Shown here: positions 53,655-63,600 of the stretch, one piece after another | Numbering within the stretch: position 1 is the stretch's first letter | How the letters are laid out: each line of letters opens with the position of its first letter | Origin: Ridgeia piscesae | Lineage: Eukaryota; Annelida; Polychaeta; Sabellida; Siboglinidae | Assembly (NCBI GenBank): GCA_025642075.2 | Contig: JAODUO010000114.1 | Coordinates: 693,501-757,500 of the forward strand | Reading direction: 5' to 3' | DNA length: 64,000 bases | Notes under the pieces: model-generated | The model's input: the letters and a program-made list of their open reading frames with translations, nothing else | The model's database searches: none | Told to the model about the DNA's origin: nothing | Position numbers and translations under genes: made by a program

Positions 53655-53825
53655 AGCAGCGATGAAGAGGAATGGCCGTGTTTGGTGTGCGGAGAACCAT
53701 TCAGTTGCAGTCGGCCACGAGAAGTCTAGGTTCAATGCCAAGAATGCAAGAATTGGGCTCACAGTGAGTGCACACCGCGGCTCCCGTATTTCGTGTGTCC
53801 CAACCGCGAGTCAGAGTGTGATTAG
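53655..53825 (+). pseudogene. C-terminal PHD-like zinc finger of a pogo-type transposase
   Basis: The frame reads SSDEEEWPCLVCGEPFSCSR, then an in-frame TAG, then VQCQECKNWAHSECTP and YFVCPN, ending at TAG 53823-53825. Cys pairs CLVC and CQEC and the HSEC ligands are kept; the last Cys of the CPNC pair is Arg. Such fingers terminate many invertebrate pogo/Tigger transposases (family knowledge). The internal stop and lost ligand show it is dead. The DDE core is absent. Confidence 0.6.
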
Positions 53826-53828
53826 ACA

Positions 53829-55651
53829 CACGGGCGTCGATCGGTGGGGGACGGGGGGATGCGTCCCCCCACTTTTCAGCGGGGGGGGACAACATAGGAA
53901 TTGTCCCCCCCACTTTTCAGCTCAGAAAAATTGCGAGGCATATAGTCTGACTCGCCACTCCTCTCTCTTAAAAGCCGCTACACAGGACTAGCTAGACTAT
54001 AAACTCGCGATATGAAGTTCCGACCATGCACCCATTAGAAAATCGACTAGATAAATTGCTTGGCTGGCCACACCGCGCAACTTGATCTTACTTTAGTAAA
54101 TAACCATCATACCGGACAGCGCCGTTGCCGGGCTCTATCAGTTTGCAACCTTGTGTTGATATTATTAATTGTATAGGCTCTAGCACGGGCGTCGATCGGT
54201 GGGGGACGGGGGGACACGTTCCCCCTACTTTTCAGCGTGGGGGACAGCATAGGAATTGTCCCCCCACTGTTCAGTTCAGAAAAATTGTGGGGCATGTAGC
54301 CTGACTCACCACTCCTCTCTCTTAAAAGCCGCTACATAGGACTAATAGCTAGACAATAAACTCGCGACATAAAGTTCCGACCACCCATTAGAAAATCGAC
54401 TGGCCACAGCGCGCAACTTGATCTTACTTCAGTAAATAATCATCATGCCGGTGTAGCACTTACATTTTCCCGGCGTTATAAACGTTCCGATTGACATTTC
54501 TGCGCATGCGCGATAAATGTAAAATCATTAATGTGCAGCGAAAAGACAATGCATTTATAGTATAAATATTACGGGTTATTTGTTATGGATATATTATATA
54601 AAGTTATTTGTAGCAAATTAACACGAGGCAAACAAGTTTTGAAGCATGTTTTGATAGCAAACGTGACTATGGAGTATAGTGCGCCATAATCCGTGACGGT
54701 GATTTAAACAAACGTAAGATGTTATTGTATTGAACGACATTTTAAGTAACTCTTCACAGTAATCATCAGAAGAGAGTTGATGAACAGCCCGTGGCATTCA
54801 TACCAAAAATGCTTTGTCGTTTCGCTGCACATTGGTGATTTTATACTTATCGCGCATGCGCAGAAACGTCAATCGGAAAGTTTATAACGACTGGAAAAAT
54901 GTACGCGTGACACTTGGCTGAGCCGCTGCCGTGCTCTATCAGTTTGCATCCTTGTGTTGATATTATTAGTATGTTCTAGCCATTATAAATTATGAAATTT
55001 TTGTTTCATATTCACCCCTTGCCTGCTTGATGCTTATCGCCTACGACCAAAGCGGTGGATTCCTGCACTTTGTGTAACTTATTCCCATTTGAGTGAAGAA
55101 AAATTTCTTTGCCAAAATGTAGGATTGGAAAGTTCTACATAGCATGGGCGTCGATCGGTGGGGGACAAGGTAACCACACCCCTCCACTTTTCAGCCTGAG
55201 GGGACAGCATAGGAAATGTCCCCCCACTTTTTCAGTTCATAAAAACAAATTTACAGGCATATAGCGAGGCTGATCACTCCCCTCTCTTAAAAACCCTACA
55301 TCGGTCTAGTAGTAAAATTAATATACGAGTTCAGATATAAACTTCCGACTACCCAGTGGAAAATTATTAGAATGATAAATTACTTGGTTGGCCGCAACTA
55401 GATCTTAGTTCAGTAAATATTCATCATGCCGGGCTCTGTCAATTTGCACCTTTGTGTTGATATATTAATAGGCACTAGCCACATTATAGATTATAAATTT
55501 GTGTTTGTCCTGTCACCCCTTGGATTGCAGCCTGTTCGCCCTGGTGGATATTAAGATTATATATTATATACATACATAAAAATACCTACATATATGTATA
55601 TATAAATTGGTCCCCCGTCCCCCCACTTTTAAAACCGGATCGACGCCCCTG
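53829..55651. mobile_element. hAT-like non-autonomous element with tandemly triplicated 5' part
   Basis: Left end CACGGGCGTCGATCGGT, right end (reverse complement) CAGGGGCGTCGATCCGGT. The 8-bp duplication ATTAGACA lies at 53821-53828 and 55652-55659. Inside, the left-end block (CGGGCGTCGATCGGTGGGGG and about 330 bp after it) occurs three times, at 53829, 54183 and 55143, each followed by the same downstream sequence at decreasing similarity. No coding capacity is seen. Confidence 0.8.
54461..54913. mobile_element. MITE with ~100-bp terminal inverted repeats
   Basis: About 100 bp starting ACATTTTCCCGGCGTTATAA is mirrored, with around 85-90% identity, by the reverse complement of the stretch ending GGAAAAATGTACGCGTG near 54910. 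Each arm contains TGCGCATGCGC and GTGCAGCGAAA. It interrupts the second left-end block of the hAT-like element, as shown by comparison with the uninterrupted first block at 54110-54130. The target-site duplication is unclear. Confidence 0.75.
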
Positions 55652-56519
55652 ATTAGACAATAGAGTATCTGCAAGCCATTCGTTGATACAATATGGTAAT
55701 TATTTTAAGGCTTGTGACGATGCAAATTCCAAAGCTGATGAGTGTTTTCAGTGACGAGTGTAATGATAAAGCAGAATATTGCTTCTAATGACAACTCTAA
55801 TTTTATTGACATATTATAATTAATGATGAGAGGTTTCGATTGAAGATTAGCTATCGTATCTGCCGCGAATTATCTGCAATTTCTGCATGCCATTACTTTA
55901 GTATAATATGTTCAACACTGTAGTGATTTTAAGGCCTGTGATGTTGCAGATGCCAAAGGTGATCGTAATGTAGAATAATACCGACAGGAGCTGATAGGTA
56001 GGAAACCGGGATGTCCCGGGTGTAAGATCAATAGAGCGGGAGAACTGTAGAAGTGCAACAAATATTATCAGTATTATGTGACCGTGTCGTATTGTCGAAG
56101 AAGCAATAGAACATGGACACAAGAATGATGAGTCTAATGTATGCGGAGTGGTGATTATTTCTGTTCACGATGAGTGATAATAATAGTAGTACTTAATGAC
56201 GGTTTAAATAAATAATGGATAAAACACATTGTTTTAATTTCAGTGAAACCTAATATTAGAGTAAATAGGCGAGGGGCCGTTTTACCCCAGGCGAGGGGCC
56301 GTTTTACCCCAAGCATGGGGCAAAACGGTTTTATTGGAGCACATTTTAAACTTGTTATAACTTACGTTTTGGTTATTCAATCGTTCAGAAACATGTGTCA
56401 TACACAAAGTATACACTATTACACTATTACTGCACAATTATGCATCGACAAGTTATGGATACAACAATACACAACGTTTACCTTAGGGGGGCCGGGCTGC
56501 CCCAGGTTACCCTATTACT

Positions 56520-56640
56520 GAGTAATAGTATACGTATATTAGTATATACTGGTCTAGACTAACTAGTATATATAATAGTATACGTATATTAGTATATACT
56601 AGTCTAGACTAACTAGTATATACAGTCTATACTATATAGT
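56520..56640. repeat. Palindromic AT-rich tandem duplication (~60 bp x 2)
   Basis: TAATAGTATACGTATATTAG, TATATACT(G/A)GTCTAGACTAAC and TAGTATATA occur twice in a row. The unit is itself nearly self-complementary. Confidence 0.75.
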
Positions 56641-57351
56641 AATAAAACATGTTTGTAAACATGTACCGCGATGTAACACAATTTGTAGACATGTAGGCAT
56701 GCGCAATATATGAAGCACATGCACCTATATTCATATAGCTATATGTATTTAAGCACATGTATGTACAATTGATATATAATTATACTTTGTGCCGATCTTT
56801 GGGGAGCGCGGTACCTACTGCTTAAACAAACCGTCCACATGGGGTGTATGGTAACGGCAAAGCCAGAGCTATTAGATAGGAGCTGGCCGGGGCATTCCAT
56901 CCGATATATGGGACCAAATGTGCATGCACATATCTCGCTCGAGGTCATATATCTGGGATGTCTCGTCGTTTAGTAGGGTATCAATTTTTTAAAGTTTTTG
57001 GTATTATCTCTGGTAGGAGTATCAACAATGCATATAGAAACTAGTGTGAATCACCAGCCAGGGGTCGTTGAGCACTGCTAGACCTCTACTGGCTGCATAT
57101 GTGCCCCTGGCTGATCGTCTCTGCAAACCATAGGAATGATCAGCGTCAAACCCTAAAATTAAAGCAGTTTATTTTGCCCATCGCTACTGCGTCAGCCATG
57201 GAACAGCGCAAATACCCACGTCAATTTGAAGACGGCTACATGACTGTTGGGATCGAATCCCAATATAATGACCCATTCACGTCCTATAGACATATTGTAT
57301 GTAACATATGGGCTGCGTGACTGAAATCACACAAAATATTATAATCACATG
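56641..57351. other. Unassigned sequence
   Basis: No recognised gene or element. A 73-codon plus-strand frame at 57099-57320 has no recognisable domain. Confidence 0.35.
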
Positions 57352-57683
57352 ATTCTGCCATGGACGGTCCCAATTAAGCCCGGCTGAGAAAAGAGGAGGG
57401 TTGGGCAAAGGGCTAACAACCCTTTCCCGTAAAAAATAGATTGTTACGAAAACATCGACCAAAGGAACTCTACTGAACTTGGGAGAGGGAGGGCCTCCTG
57501 GGGATAGTATGACCCCATGCAGTGAAATCCGTAAGGAAGCTACATCGCCGCTACCCTTCTTGTCTTCCAAGAAAAGAAAAAAATCGGAACATGGAACGTG
57601 AGAACCATGTTCGAAGCAAACAAAGCAGCCCAAATAGCAAGGGAACGACGGGCCTACAACATCACAGTATGTGAAACGAGGTG

Positions 57684-57688
57684 GACAT
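57684..57688 (+). repeat. Target-site duplication of LTR element, left (GACAT)
   Basis: Pairs with GACAC at 60774-60778, one mismatch. Removing the LTR element at this point restores the endonuclease reading frame of the RTE host, which fixes the insertion site. Confidence 0.7.
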
Positions 57689-57891
57689 TGTAGTGTATTG
57701 GTTCCCCCTACTGGACTACGTGTGAGATAGACCCTACACTTGGACACGTGATACGCTAGGTATCGGGAATGCGCATGCGCACCATGTATGATGCAGCGAG
57801 TGGCTGGGAATAAAATATGCAGCGCACTTAAACTTGTGTTTGATTAGATTCGTTTCACATTCCAAAAACCGAGCCGTTACAGAATGTGACA
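57689..57891 (+). repeat. Left LTR (203 bp)
   Basis: TGTAGTGTATTGG to AGAATGTGACA, with TG...CA ends. It differs from the right LTR at one position (GGAATAAAAT here, GGAAAAAAAT there), so only this copy keeps an AATAAA. It contains TGCGCATGCGCA at 57770-57781. Confidence 0.95.
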
Positions 57892-57940
57892 TTGGCGACG
57901 AGGTTTCTGAGGAACACTTTGTCTTACGTTTCAATACGAT

Positions 57941-58486
57941 ATGGCTGACAAAAACTACGTGGGAATATTCAACTGCAGAGACGACCCGGCTACGGTAGGC
58001 ACGCGGTGGGCGCGATGGTTGACCGCGTTTGAATTGTATGCAGATGGCAAAGGTTTAATCATAACGGATAACAGCGCCACGAACAAGCAACAGAGACGTG
58101 CCCAGTTTCTGCACTTTGCCGGTCCTGACGTCCAGGACATCTTTCGGACTCTTGACGACACTGGAACGGTACGTGATTACGGCAAAGCAGTAACTGCGCT
58201 AAATGTGTATTTTGTCCCTAAGGTCAACCCGGCGTACGCGCGGCATGCCGTTAGGCAGATGACCCAGGGTCAGGGGGAGACCGTCCTACAATTTGTCACC
58301 CGCCTGCGGGCTGCTGCCAAAGACTGCGGCTACGGCGAGGACACGGAGAACCAGATACGGGATGAAGTCCTGTGTAAGTGCCGCTCCGATTATTTACGCC
58401 GCAAGTTGCTAGAGGCCGGACAGGAATTAACACTGGCGCGTACACTCGACTTGGCAAGCCTACGATTTTGCGTTTGGCATCACTGA
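57941..58486 (+). pseudogene. Gag-like ORF of the Ty3-like element, C-terminally truncated
   Basis: 181 codons starting shortly after the primer-binding site; capsid-like retrotransposon gag region. The C-terminal CCHC zinc knuckle expected before the protease is absent. After about residue 173 the frame changes and ends WHH-stop, while the protease region continues in another frame from about 58450. The simplest reading is a deletion that removed the nucleocapsid and shifted the frame. Confidence 0.75.
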
Positions 58487-58511
58487 TGGCAACGCGTCAA
58501 GCACTATCAAC

Positions 58512-59144
58512 GTGAGTGTGGAGGGTGTGAAGTTGGATGTTCTGGTCGATTCCGGCGCTACGCACAACATCATCGACGAAGACATATGGACGTTTCTGAA
58601 GTCACAGGCTATTACATGTACGTCGAGTGCCAAGCCGGCAGGAAAACAACTCTACACATACGCCTCTACCCACCCTCTCCAAGTAAAAGGAAGGCTTACT
58701 TGTGACGTGCGAGCAGGACGCGGAAATGCGCGAGCAGAATTCATTGTTATCAAGGGGAAAGGAATACTTCTGCTCAGCAAGCAGACAGCTACGAAGCTGG
58801 GAATGCTAAAGATTGGAGTTGACATTGCCGCAGTCGCTGAAACTTCACAACTGCTGAAAGAGCAATACCCTGAAGTGTTCAGTGGCGTCGGCAAGTTAAA
58901 CACTAAACAGATCTCACTGCACATCGATCCTGAAGTGAAGCCGGTTGCTCAGCCGTTGAGACGTACACCTTTCAATCTGAGACAGAAGGTGGAGAAGAAG
59001 ATAAAGGAGCTGTTGGATATGGACATTATCGAACCTGTCAATGGACCAACACCATGGGTGAATGCAGCTGTGATTGTTCCGAAGGCGAACGGAGATGACA
59101 TCAGACTTTGTATTGACATGAGGCGTGCGAACGAAGCCCCATAA
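58512..59144 (+). pseudogene. Protease plus N-terminal RT of the Ty3-like element, frameshifted
   Basis: Retropepsin motif DSGATHNIID near residues 12-21, then a linker, then the RT start (VKPVAQPLRR, LDMDIIEPVNGPTPWVN, LCIDMRRANEA). The frame stops at 59142-59144. The next part of the RT continues in another frame from about 59143 to 59180, so a small indel breaks RT here. The ATG is not meaningful; the homology extends upstream to about 58450. Confidence 0.8.
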
Positions 59145-59179
59145 TACGTGGTCGACATCCAATCCCTACTGTAGATGAG

Positions 59180-60352
59180 GTGCTACAAAGTATGAATGGT
59201 TCGACCGTGTTCAGTAAATTGGATCTGCGATGGGGATATCACCAACTTGAATTAACACCGGCATCACGCGAAATCACAACGTTTGCTACACATGCTGGCT
59301 TGTATCGCTACAAACGTCTCCTGTTTGGAGTGAACTCGGCGAGCGAGCAGTATCAGTACGAGATCTCAACAGCGCTGGCTGGCATTGCTGGAGTCGATAA
59401 CATATCTGACGACATCATTGTGCATGGACCCGACCAAGAGACGCACAATCAGCGCTTACACAAGGTCCTGAAGTGGCTGAAAGAATGTCACCTGACACTG
59501 AACGCCGAGAAATGCCAGTTCAACATGAATAAGTTGGTGTTCATGGGGATCCTTCTGACGGATAAGGGAATTGGTCCGACGGAAGAGAGAGCGAAGGCGC
59601 TTGCTCAAGCGAGAGAGCCGGAAAGCGTGGTGGAGGTGCGTAGCTTCCTTGGGTTGGCAAATTATAGCAGCCGATTCATTCCACAGTTCGCCACACTGTC
59701 AGAACCACTGCGACGACTGACAAAGAAAGACGTCCCATTTGTCTTCGGTACAGAACAAAAGAGATCTTTCAGAGCATTGAAAAAGAGTCTATCTGACACT
59801 GGGACACTTGCATACTTCGACAAGAATGCACCGACCAAGGTGATCGCCGATGCGAGTCCTGTGGGTCTGGGTGCGGTCTTAGTACAAGAACAACGAGGCG
59901 AGCAAGTAGCAGTGTGCTACGCCAGCCGTTGTTTGACAGACTGTGAGCGCAGATACTCCCAGACCGAAAAAGAAGCTCTGGCCCTAGTTTGGGCCTGTGA
60001 GAAATTCCATGCTTATGTCTATGGCATGAAGTTCGATCTGGTGACTGACCACAAACCACTGGAGGCGATATACGGCACCCGTTCGAAGCCACGTGCTCGA
60101 ATCGAGCGTTGGGTGTTACGCATGCAACCCTACGACTTTCATGTGGTGCATATTCCCGGCACACAGGACGTCGCGAAAACAACACGCGATAGCAGTACGA
60201 GCCGTGAAGTAGAAGTCGTTGAGATGCCCGCGAATGTCGACCCACCTAATGCAGCCACACCAACTCGACTGTCACCGCGAGTCGAACCACGTGAGACGTG
60301 TCCTCGACGGGCGTCGCGGATGCCGAAGAAGTACGAAGACTTCGTGACGTAA
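59180..60352 (+). pseudogene. RT and RNase H of the Ty3-like element, integrase deleted
   Basis: RT palm with SKLDLRWGYHQLEL, LLFGVNSASEQYQ and catalytic ISDDIIVHG, then the connection domain (FLGLANYSSRFIP). RNase H follows (ADASPVGLGAVL, RRYSQTEKEALALVWACEKF, FDLVTDHKPLEAI, VHIPGTQD). Directly after the last, at about 60175, the protein jumps to a Pro/Thr/Arg-rich tail (PRRASRMPKKYEDFV) that in relatives follows the integrase. The whole integrase, including zinc-binding HHCC and DDE, is therefore missing by an in-frame deletion. Confidence 0.85.
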
Positions 60353-60570
60353 TTATGTTGTAGTTGCGGTACACGAGACAGTTGTGCAAAGGGGCAGAAT
60401 AATCCCCAGAATACAGGTTACAAGGTTTGAGCAGTCTACCTCAACCTTGTTTAATAGTAAAGTAGTTCACATAGTTGATTGATAATATATTAGTTTAATT
60501 GGTGGTGATCATTTGTATCTGGACATGTGGACATTAGCGTATTAAGAGAAGTAATTCGAAAAGGGAGGGA

Positions 60571-60773
60571 TGTAGTGTATTGGTTCCCCCTACTGGACTA
60601 CGTGTGAGATAGACCCTACACTTGGACACGTGATACGCTAGGTATCGGGAATGCGCATGCGCACCATGTATGATGCAGCGAGTGGCTGGGAAAAAAATAT
60701 GCAGCGCACTTAAACTTGTGTTTGATTAGATTCGTTTCACATTCCAAAAACCGAGCCGTTACAGAATGTGACA
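60571..60773 (+). repeat. Right LTR (203 bp)
   Basis: Same length as 57689-57891 with one substitution. The TGCGCATGCGCA palindrome is at 60652-60663. It is followed by GACAC, the partner of the left duplication. Confidence 0.95.
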
Positions 60774-61049
60774 GACACAGTCGGGGCAAGTCAGACTGAA
60801 TACGGGAGAAATGATACTGTACTCGGGGCATGAAGAGGAAGACGCACATCATACAGAAGGCGTGGCATTCATGCTGTCACACGAGGCACAGAATGCTCTC
60901 ATTAACTGGGAAACAGCGGGACCAAGGATCATCTATGCCTCGTTCAAAACAATGAAAAAAAACATCAAGCTCAACATCATTCAGTGCTACGCACCCACAA
61001 ACGAAAAGGATGAGGAAACAAAAGAGGACTTTACAACAAACTGCAAACA

Positions 61050-62531
61050 TTGTGTGACAAACTCAAGGAGAAGGACATGACAATACTCATGGGAGACTTG
61101 AACGCCAAAATCGGATCAGACAACAGCGGGTACGAAGAAGTCATGGGCAGACAGGGACTTGGCAAAATGAATGAAAATGGTGAGATGCTGGCTGACTTTT
61201 GTGCATTTAACAACATGATCATCGGAGGCAGCATGTTCCCGCATCGCAGGATTCACAAGGCAACCTGGGTATCACCAGACCACAGAACAGAAAATCAAAT
61301 TGACCATATCTGCATAGGACGGAAGTTCAGAAGATCAATGCAGGATGTGAAAATACAAAGAGGGGCAGATGCAGCCTCAGACCACCATCTAGTGCTGGCC
61401 AGAATGAAGATGAAGCTAAAGAAGAGAGAAGTCAAGAGGAGCACCAGAACACAGTACAATGTGGACTTCCTAAAGGACAGGCTGACAACAGAGACCTTCC
61501 GTCTTACAGTCAGAAACAAATATGAAGCCCTACAAGATCTTCTTGACGAAGGAAACATGGACATAGACACACAATGGCAACAGATCAAGGAGATGTGGAC
61601 CAGCACATGCAGCGAAGTTCTGGGAAAGAAGAAATACCAACAAAAAGACTGGATTTCTGCAGACACTCTCAACAAAGTGCAAGTGAGGAAGGAAAAGAAA
61701 GGTGCAATTAACAACAGCCGAACGAGAGCAGCAAAAGCAACAGCCCAGGAAGAGTACACAGAGGCAAACAGAGCAGTCAAGAACAGCGTAAAAACAGACA
61801 AGGCAAACTTCATTGAAGACCTAGCCAAGGAAGCAGAGGATGCATCAGCCCAAGGAAACATGAAACAACTGTATGAAATAACAAGAACATTAGCAGGAAA
61901 GTACAAGCGTACAGACAGACCTATCAAAGATAAGAAAGGCAATGTACTTACCAGTGATGAAGACCAGTTGAACAGATGGAGGAAACATTTTGAAGAACTG
62001 CTAAACCGGCCACCACCCCAGAACCCTCCAGACATCACACCAGCTGAAGAAGTACTCCAGATAAACTGCGAAAGACCGAGTAAGGCAGAGATTGAGAAAG
62101 CCATCCGTCACATGAAGAGAGGGAAAACTTCAGGCCCAGACAAAATTCCTGCCGAGGCAATCAAGGCTGACATAGAGACCTCCACAGAGATACTGCATGA
62201 TCTATTCGGGAAGATATGGGAGCAAGAAGAAATACCAACTGAATGGAAAGAAGGGTACCTCGTGAAGCTCCCAAAGAAAGGAGATATGCAAGATTGTATG
62301 AACTACAGAGGGATAATGCTCCTATCAGTACCAGGAACGGTCTTCAACAGAGTCATCTTGGACACACTGAAGACAGGGGTGGATGCCAAGCTCAGAGACC
62401 ACCAAGCTGGCTTCCGCAAAGACAGATCATGCACCGACCAAATAGCAACCCTGCGAATCATTGTTGAACAATCCATGGAATGGGACTCATCCCTGTACAT
62501 AAATTTTTGTAGACTACGAGAAGGCATTTGA
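61050..62531 (+). pseudogene. RTE ORF: endonuclease C-half, linker and RT N-half
   Basis: 493 open codons. The endonuclease shows MGDLNAKIGS, HKATWVSPDHRTENQIDHIC and ASDHHLV, the catalytic Asn/Asp/His set of AP-endonucleases. A long basic linker follows. RT begins near 62090 (RHMKRGKTSGPDKIPAEAIK, PTEWKEGYLVKLPKKGD, MNYRGIMLLS, LRDHQAGFRKDRSCTDQI). An extra T in a T-run near 62505 shifts the frame just before the [10 protein letters not shown] block, and translation then stops. The first endonuclease part is on the far side of the LTR insertion and in a separate frame (60811-61080). Confidence 0.85.
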
Positions 62532-63597
62532 TAGCCTCGACAGAGATACGCTGTGGAAGCTTCTACAGCACTACGGGATATCGGATAAACTTTTATCGCT
62601 GATAAGAAATAGTTACGAAGATATTGCATGCAGGGTCGTTCATGCAGGACAACTTACAGACTCCTTCATGGTGAAGACAGGAGTGAGGCAAGGATGTCTT
62701 CTGTCACCATTCTTATTCCTGCTCGCCATAGACTGGATCATGAAAAAGACTACAACAAATAGAAGAAATGGGATCCAGTGGACACCTTGGAGCCAGTTGG
62801 AGGACCTGGACTTTGTGGATGACCTCGCTCTCCTCTCACACAGCCATCAACAAATGCAGGAAAAAACAGAGCTGCTAAACACAGTGTCAACACAGCTAGG
62901 ACTCAACATCAACAGAAGCAAGACAAGGATTATGAAAGCCAACACAAAGAACAACAACCCCATTACAATGAACGGAGAGCCACTGGAAGAGGCAGACTCA
63001 CTCACATACCTGGGCATTACAATCAACAAAAATGGAGGCACAGAGGAAGACGTCAAAGCAAGGATACAGAAAGCAAGAGTTTCATTCATCATGTTGAGAA
63101 AAATTTGGAGCGCAAAACAAATCAAAACTAACACCAAACTGAGAATATTCAATTCAAATGTCGAGGCAGTTTTACTCTATGGATCGGAGACATGGCGAAG
63201 TACACAGAAGACACTAAAAAGAATACAGACCTTCATCAACAAATGCCTGCGTAGAATCCTACACCTGAAGTGGACAGACAAGATATCCAACACTACACTC
63301 TGGAAAATGACCAAGCAACTACCCATAGAAAATGAAATAAAGAAGAGAAAATGGAGGTGGATAGGACATACACTCAGGAAACCACAAAACACCCTCACCC
63401 GTCAAGCCATCACATGAAACCCCATAGGGAAGAGGCGAGGAGGTAGGCCACGAAACACCTGGCAAAGAGACACGGAAAAAGAAACGAAGGAGATGGGATA
63501 CACCAGGAGAGAAATGGAGAGGATGGCCACGGACAGAAAACAGTGGTGTTCCTTGGTCGATGGCCTATGCTCCCAGCGAGCAAACAGGCATAAGTAA
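62508..63597 (+). pseudogene. RTE ORF: RT C-half and C-terminal region
   Basis: Continues the previous ORF in a new frame: [42 protein letters not shown], catalytic [13 protein letters not shown] (family FADD), then [37 protein letters not shown] and [16 protein letters not shown] at 63415-63417 replaces a conserved Trp codon. The homologous tail (RGGRPRNTWQRD, REMERMATDRKQW) reads on to TAA near 63597. Confidence 0.85.
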
Positions 63598-63600
63598 AGT

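Larger units (their letters stand above)
53151..56512 (+). mobile_element. pogo/Tigger-like DNA transposon remnant
   Basis: Ends GGGTAACCTGGGGCAAAACG (53151) and, inverted, GGGTAACCTGGGGCAGCCCG (ending 56512), each flanked by TA as for pogo/Tc1-mariner. Variants of GGGGCAAAACGGCCCC recur as subterminal repeats at about 53157-53190, 53510-53570 and 56265-56335. The only coding remnant is a C-terminal PHD-like finger at 53655-53825. Most of the transposase is gone, and the interior is largely a nested hAT-like element. Confidence 0.65.
57689..60773 (+). mobile_element. Ty3/Gypsy-like LTR retrotransposon, internally deleted, inserted in RTE
   Basis: Two 203-bp LTRs with one difference enclose a 2.68-kb interior. 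A putative primer-binding site (TGGCGACGAGG) begins at 57893, one base after the left LTR. A polypurine tract (AAAAGGGAGGGA) ends at 60570, directly before the right LTR. The interior holds gag, protease, RT and RNase H pieces but no integrase. An intact relative would be about 4.5-5 kb. It resembles the K02A2.6-like (Mag-type) animal group. It cannot move without help: gag and pol are broken and integrase is missing. Confidence 0.92.
57352..63600 (+). mobile_element. RTE-clade non-LTR retrotransposon, second copy, split by an LTR element
   Basis: The same family as 15071-17858: the 5' starts share CTGCCATGG, then AAGCCCGGCTGAGAAA. The endonuclease begins at about 57585 (IGTWNVRTMFEAN), is interrupted at 57688, and resumes at 60774 (ILYSGHEEEDAHHTEGVAF; YAPTNEKDEE; LMGDLNAKIGSDNSGYEEV). 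The RT and C-terminal regions follow to about 63597: FVDD catalytic box near 62812; [23 protein letters not shown]-type maturase-like tail. It ends with a GTAAAGTAAGTA-like tail. No clear target-site duplication was found. It is much better preserved than the first copy. Confidence 0.85.

Noticed and set aside
61295..62104. 269-codon minus-strand ORF
   Set aside because: Exact antisense of the RTE ORF; Ser/Phe/Leu-rich, as expected from reversing a Lys/Glu-rich protein.
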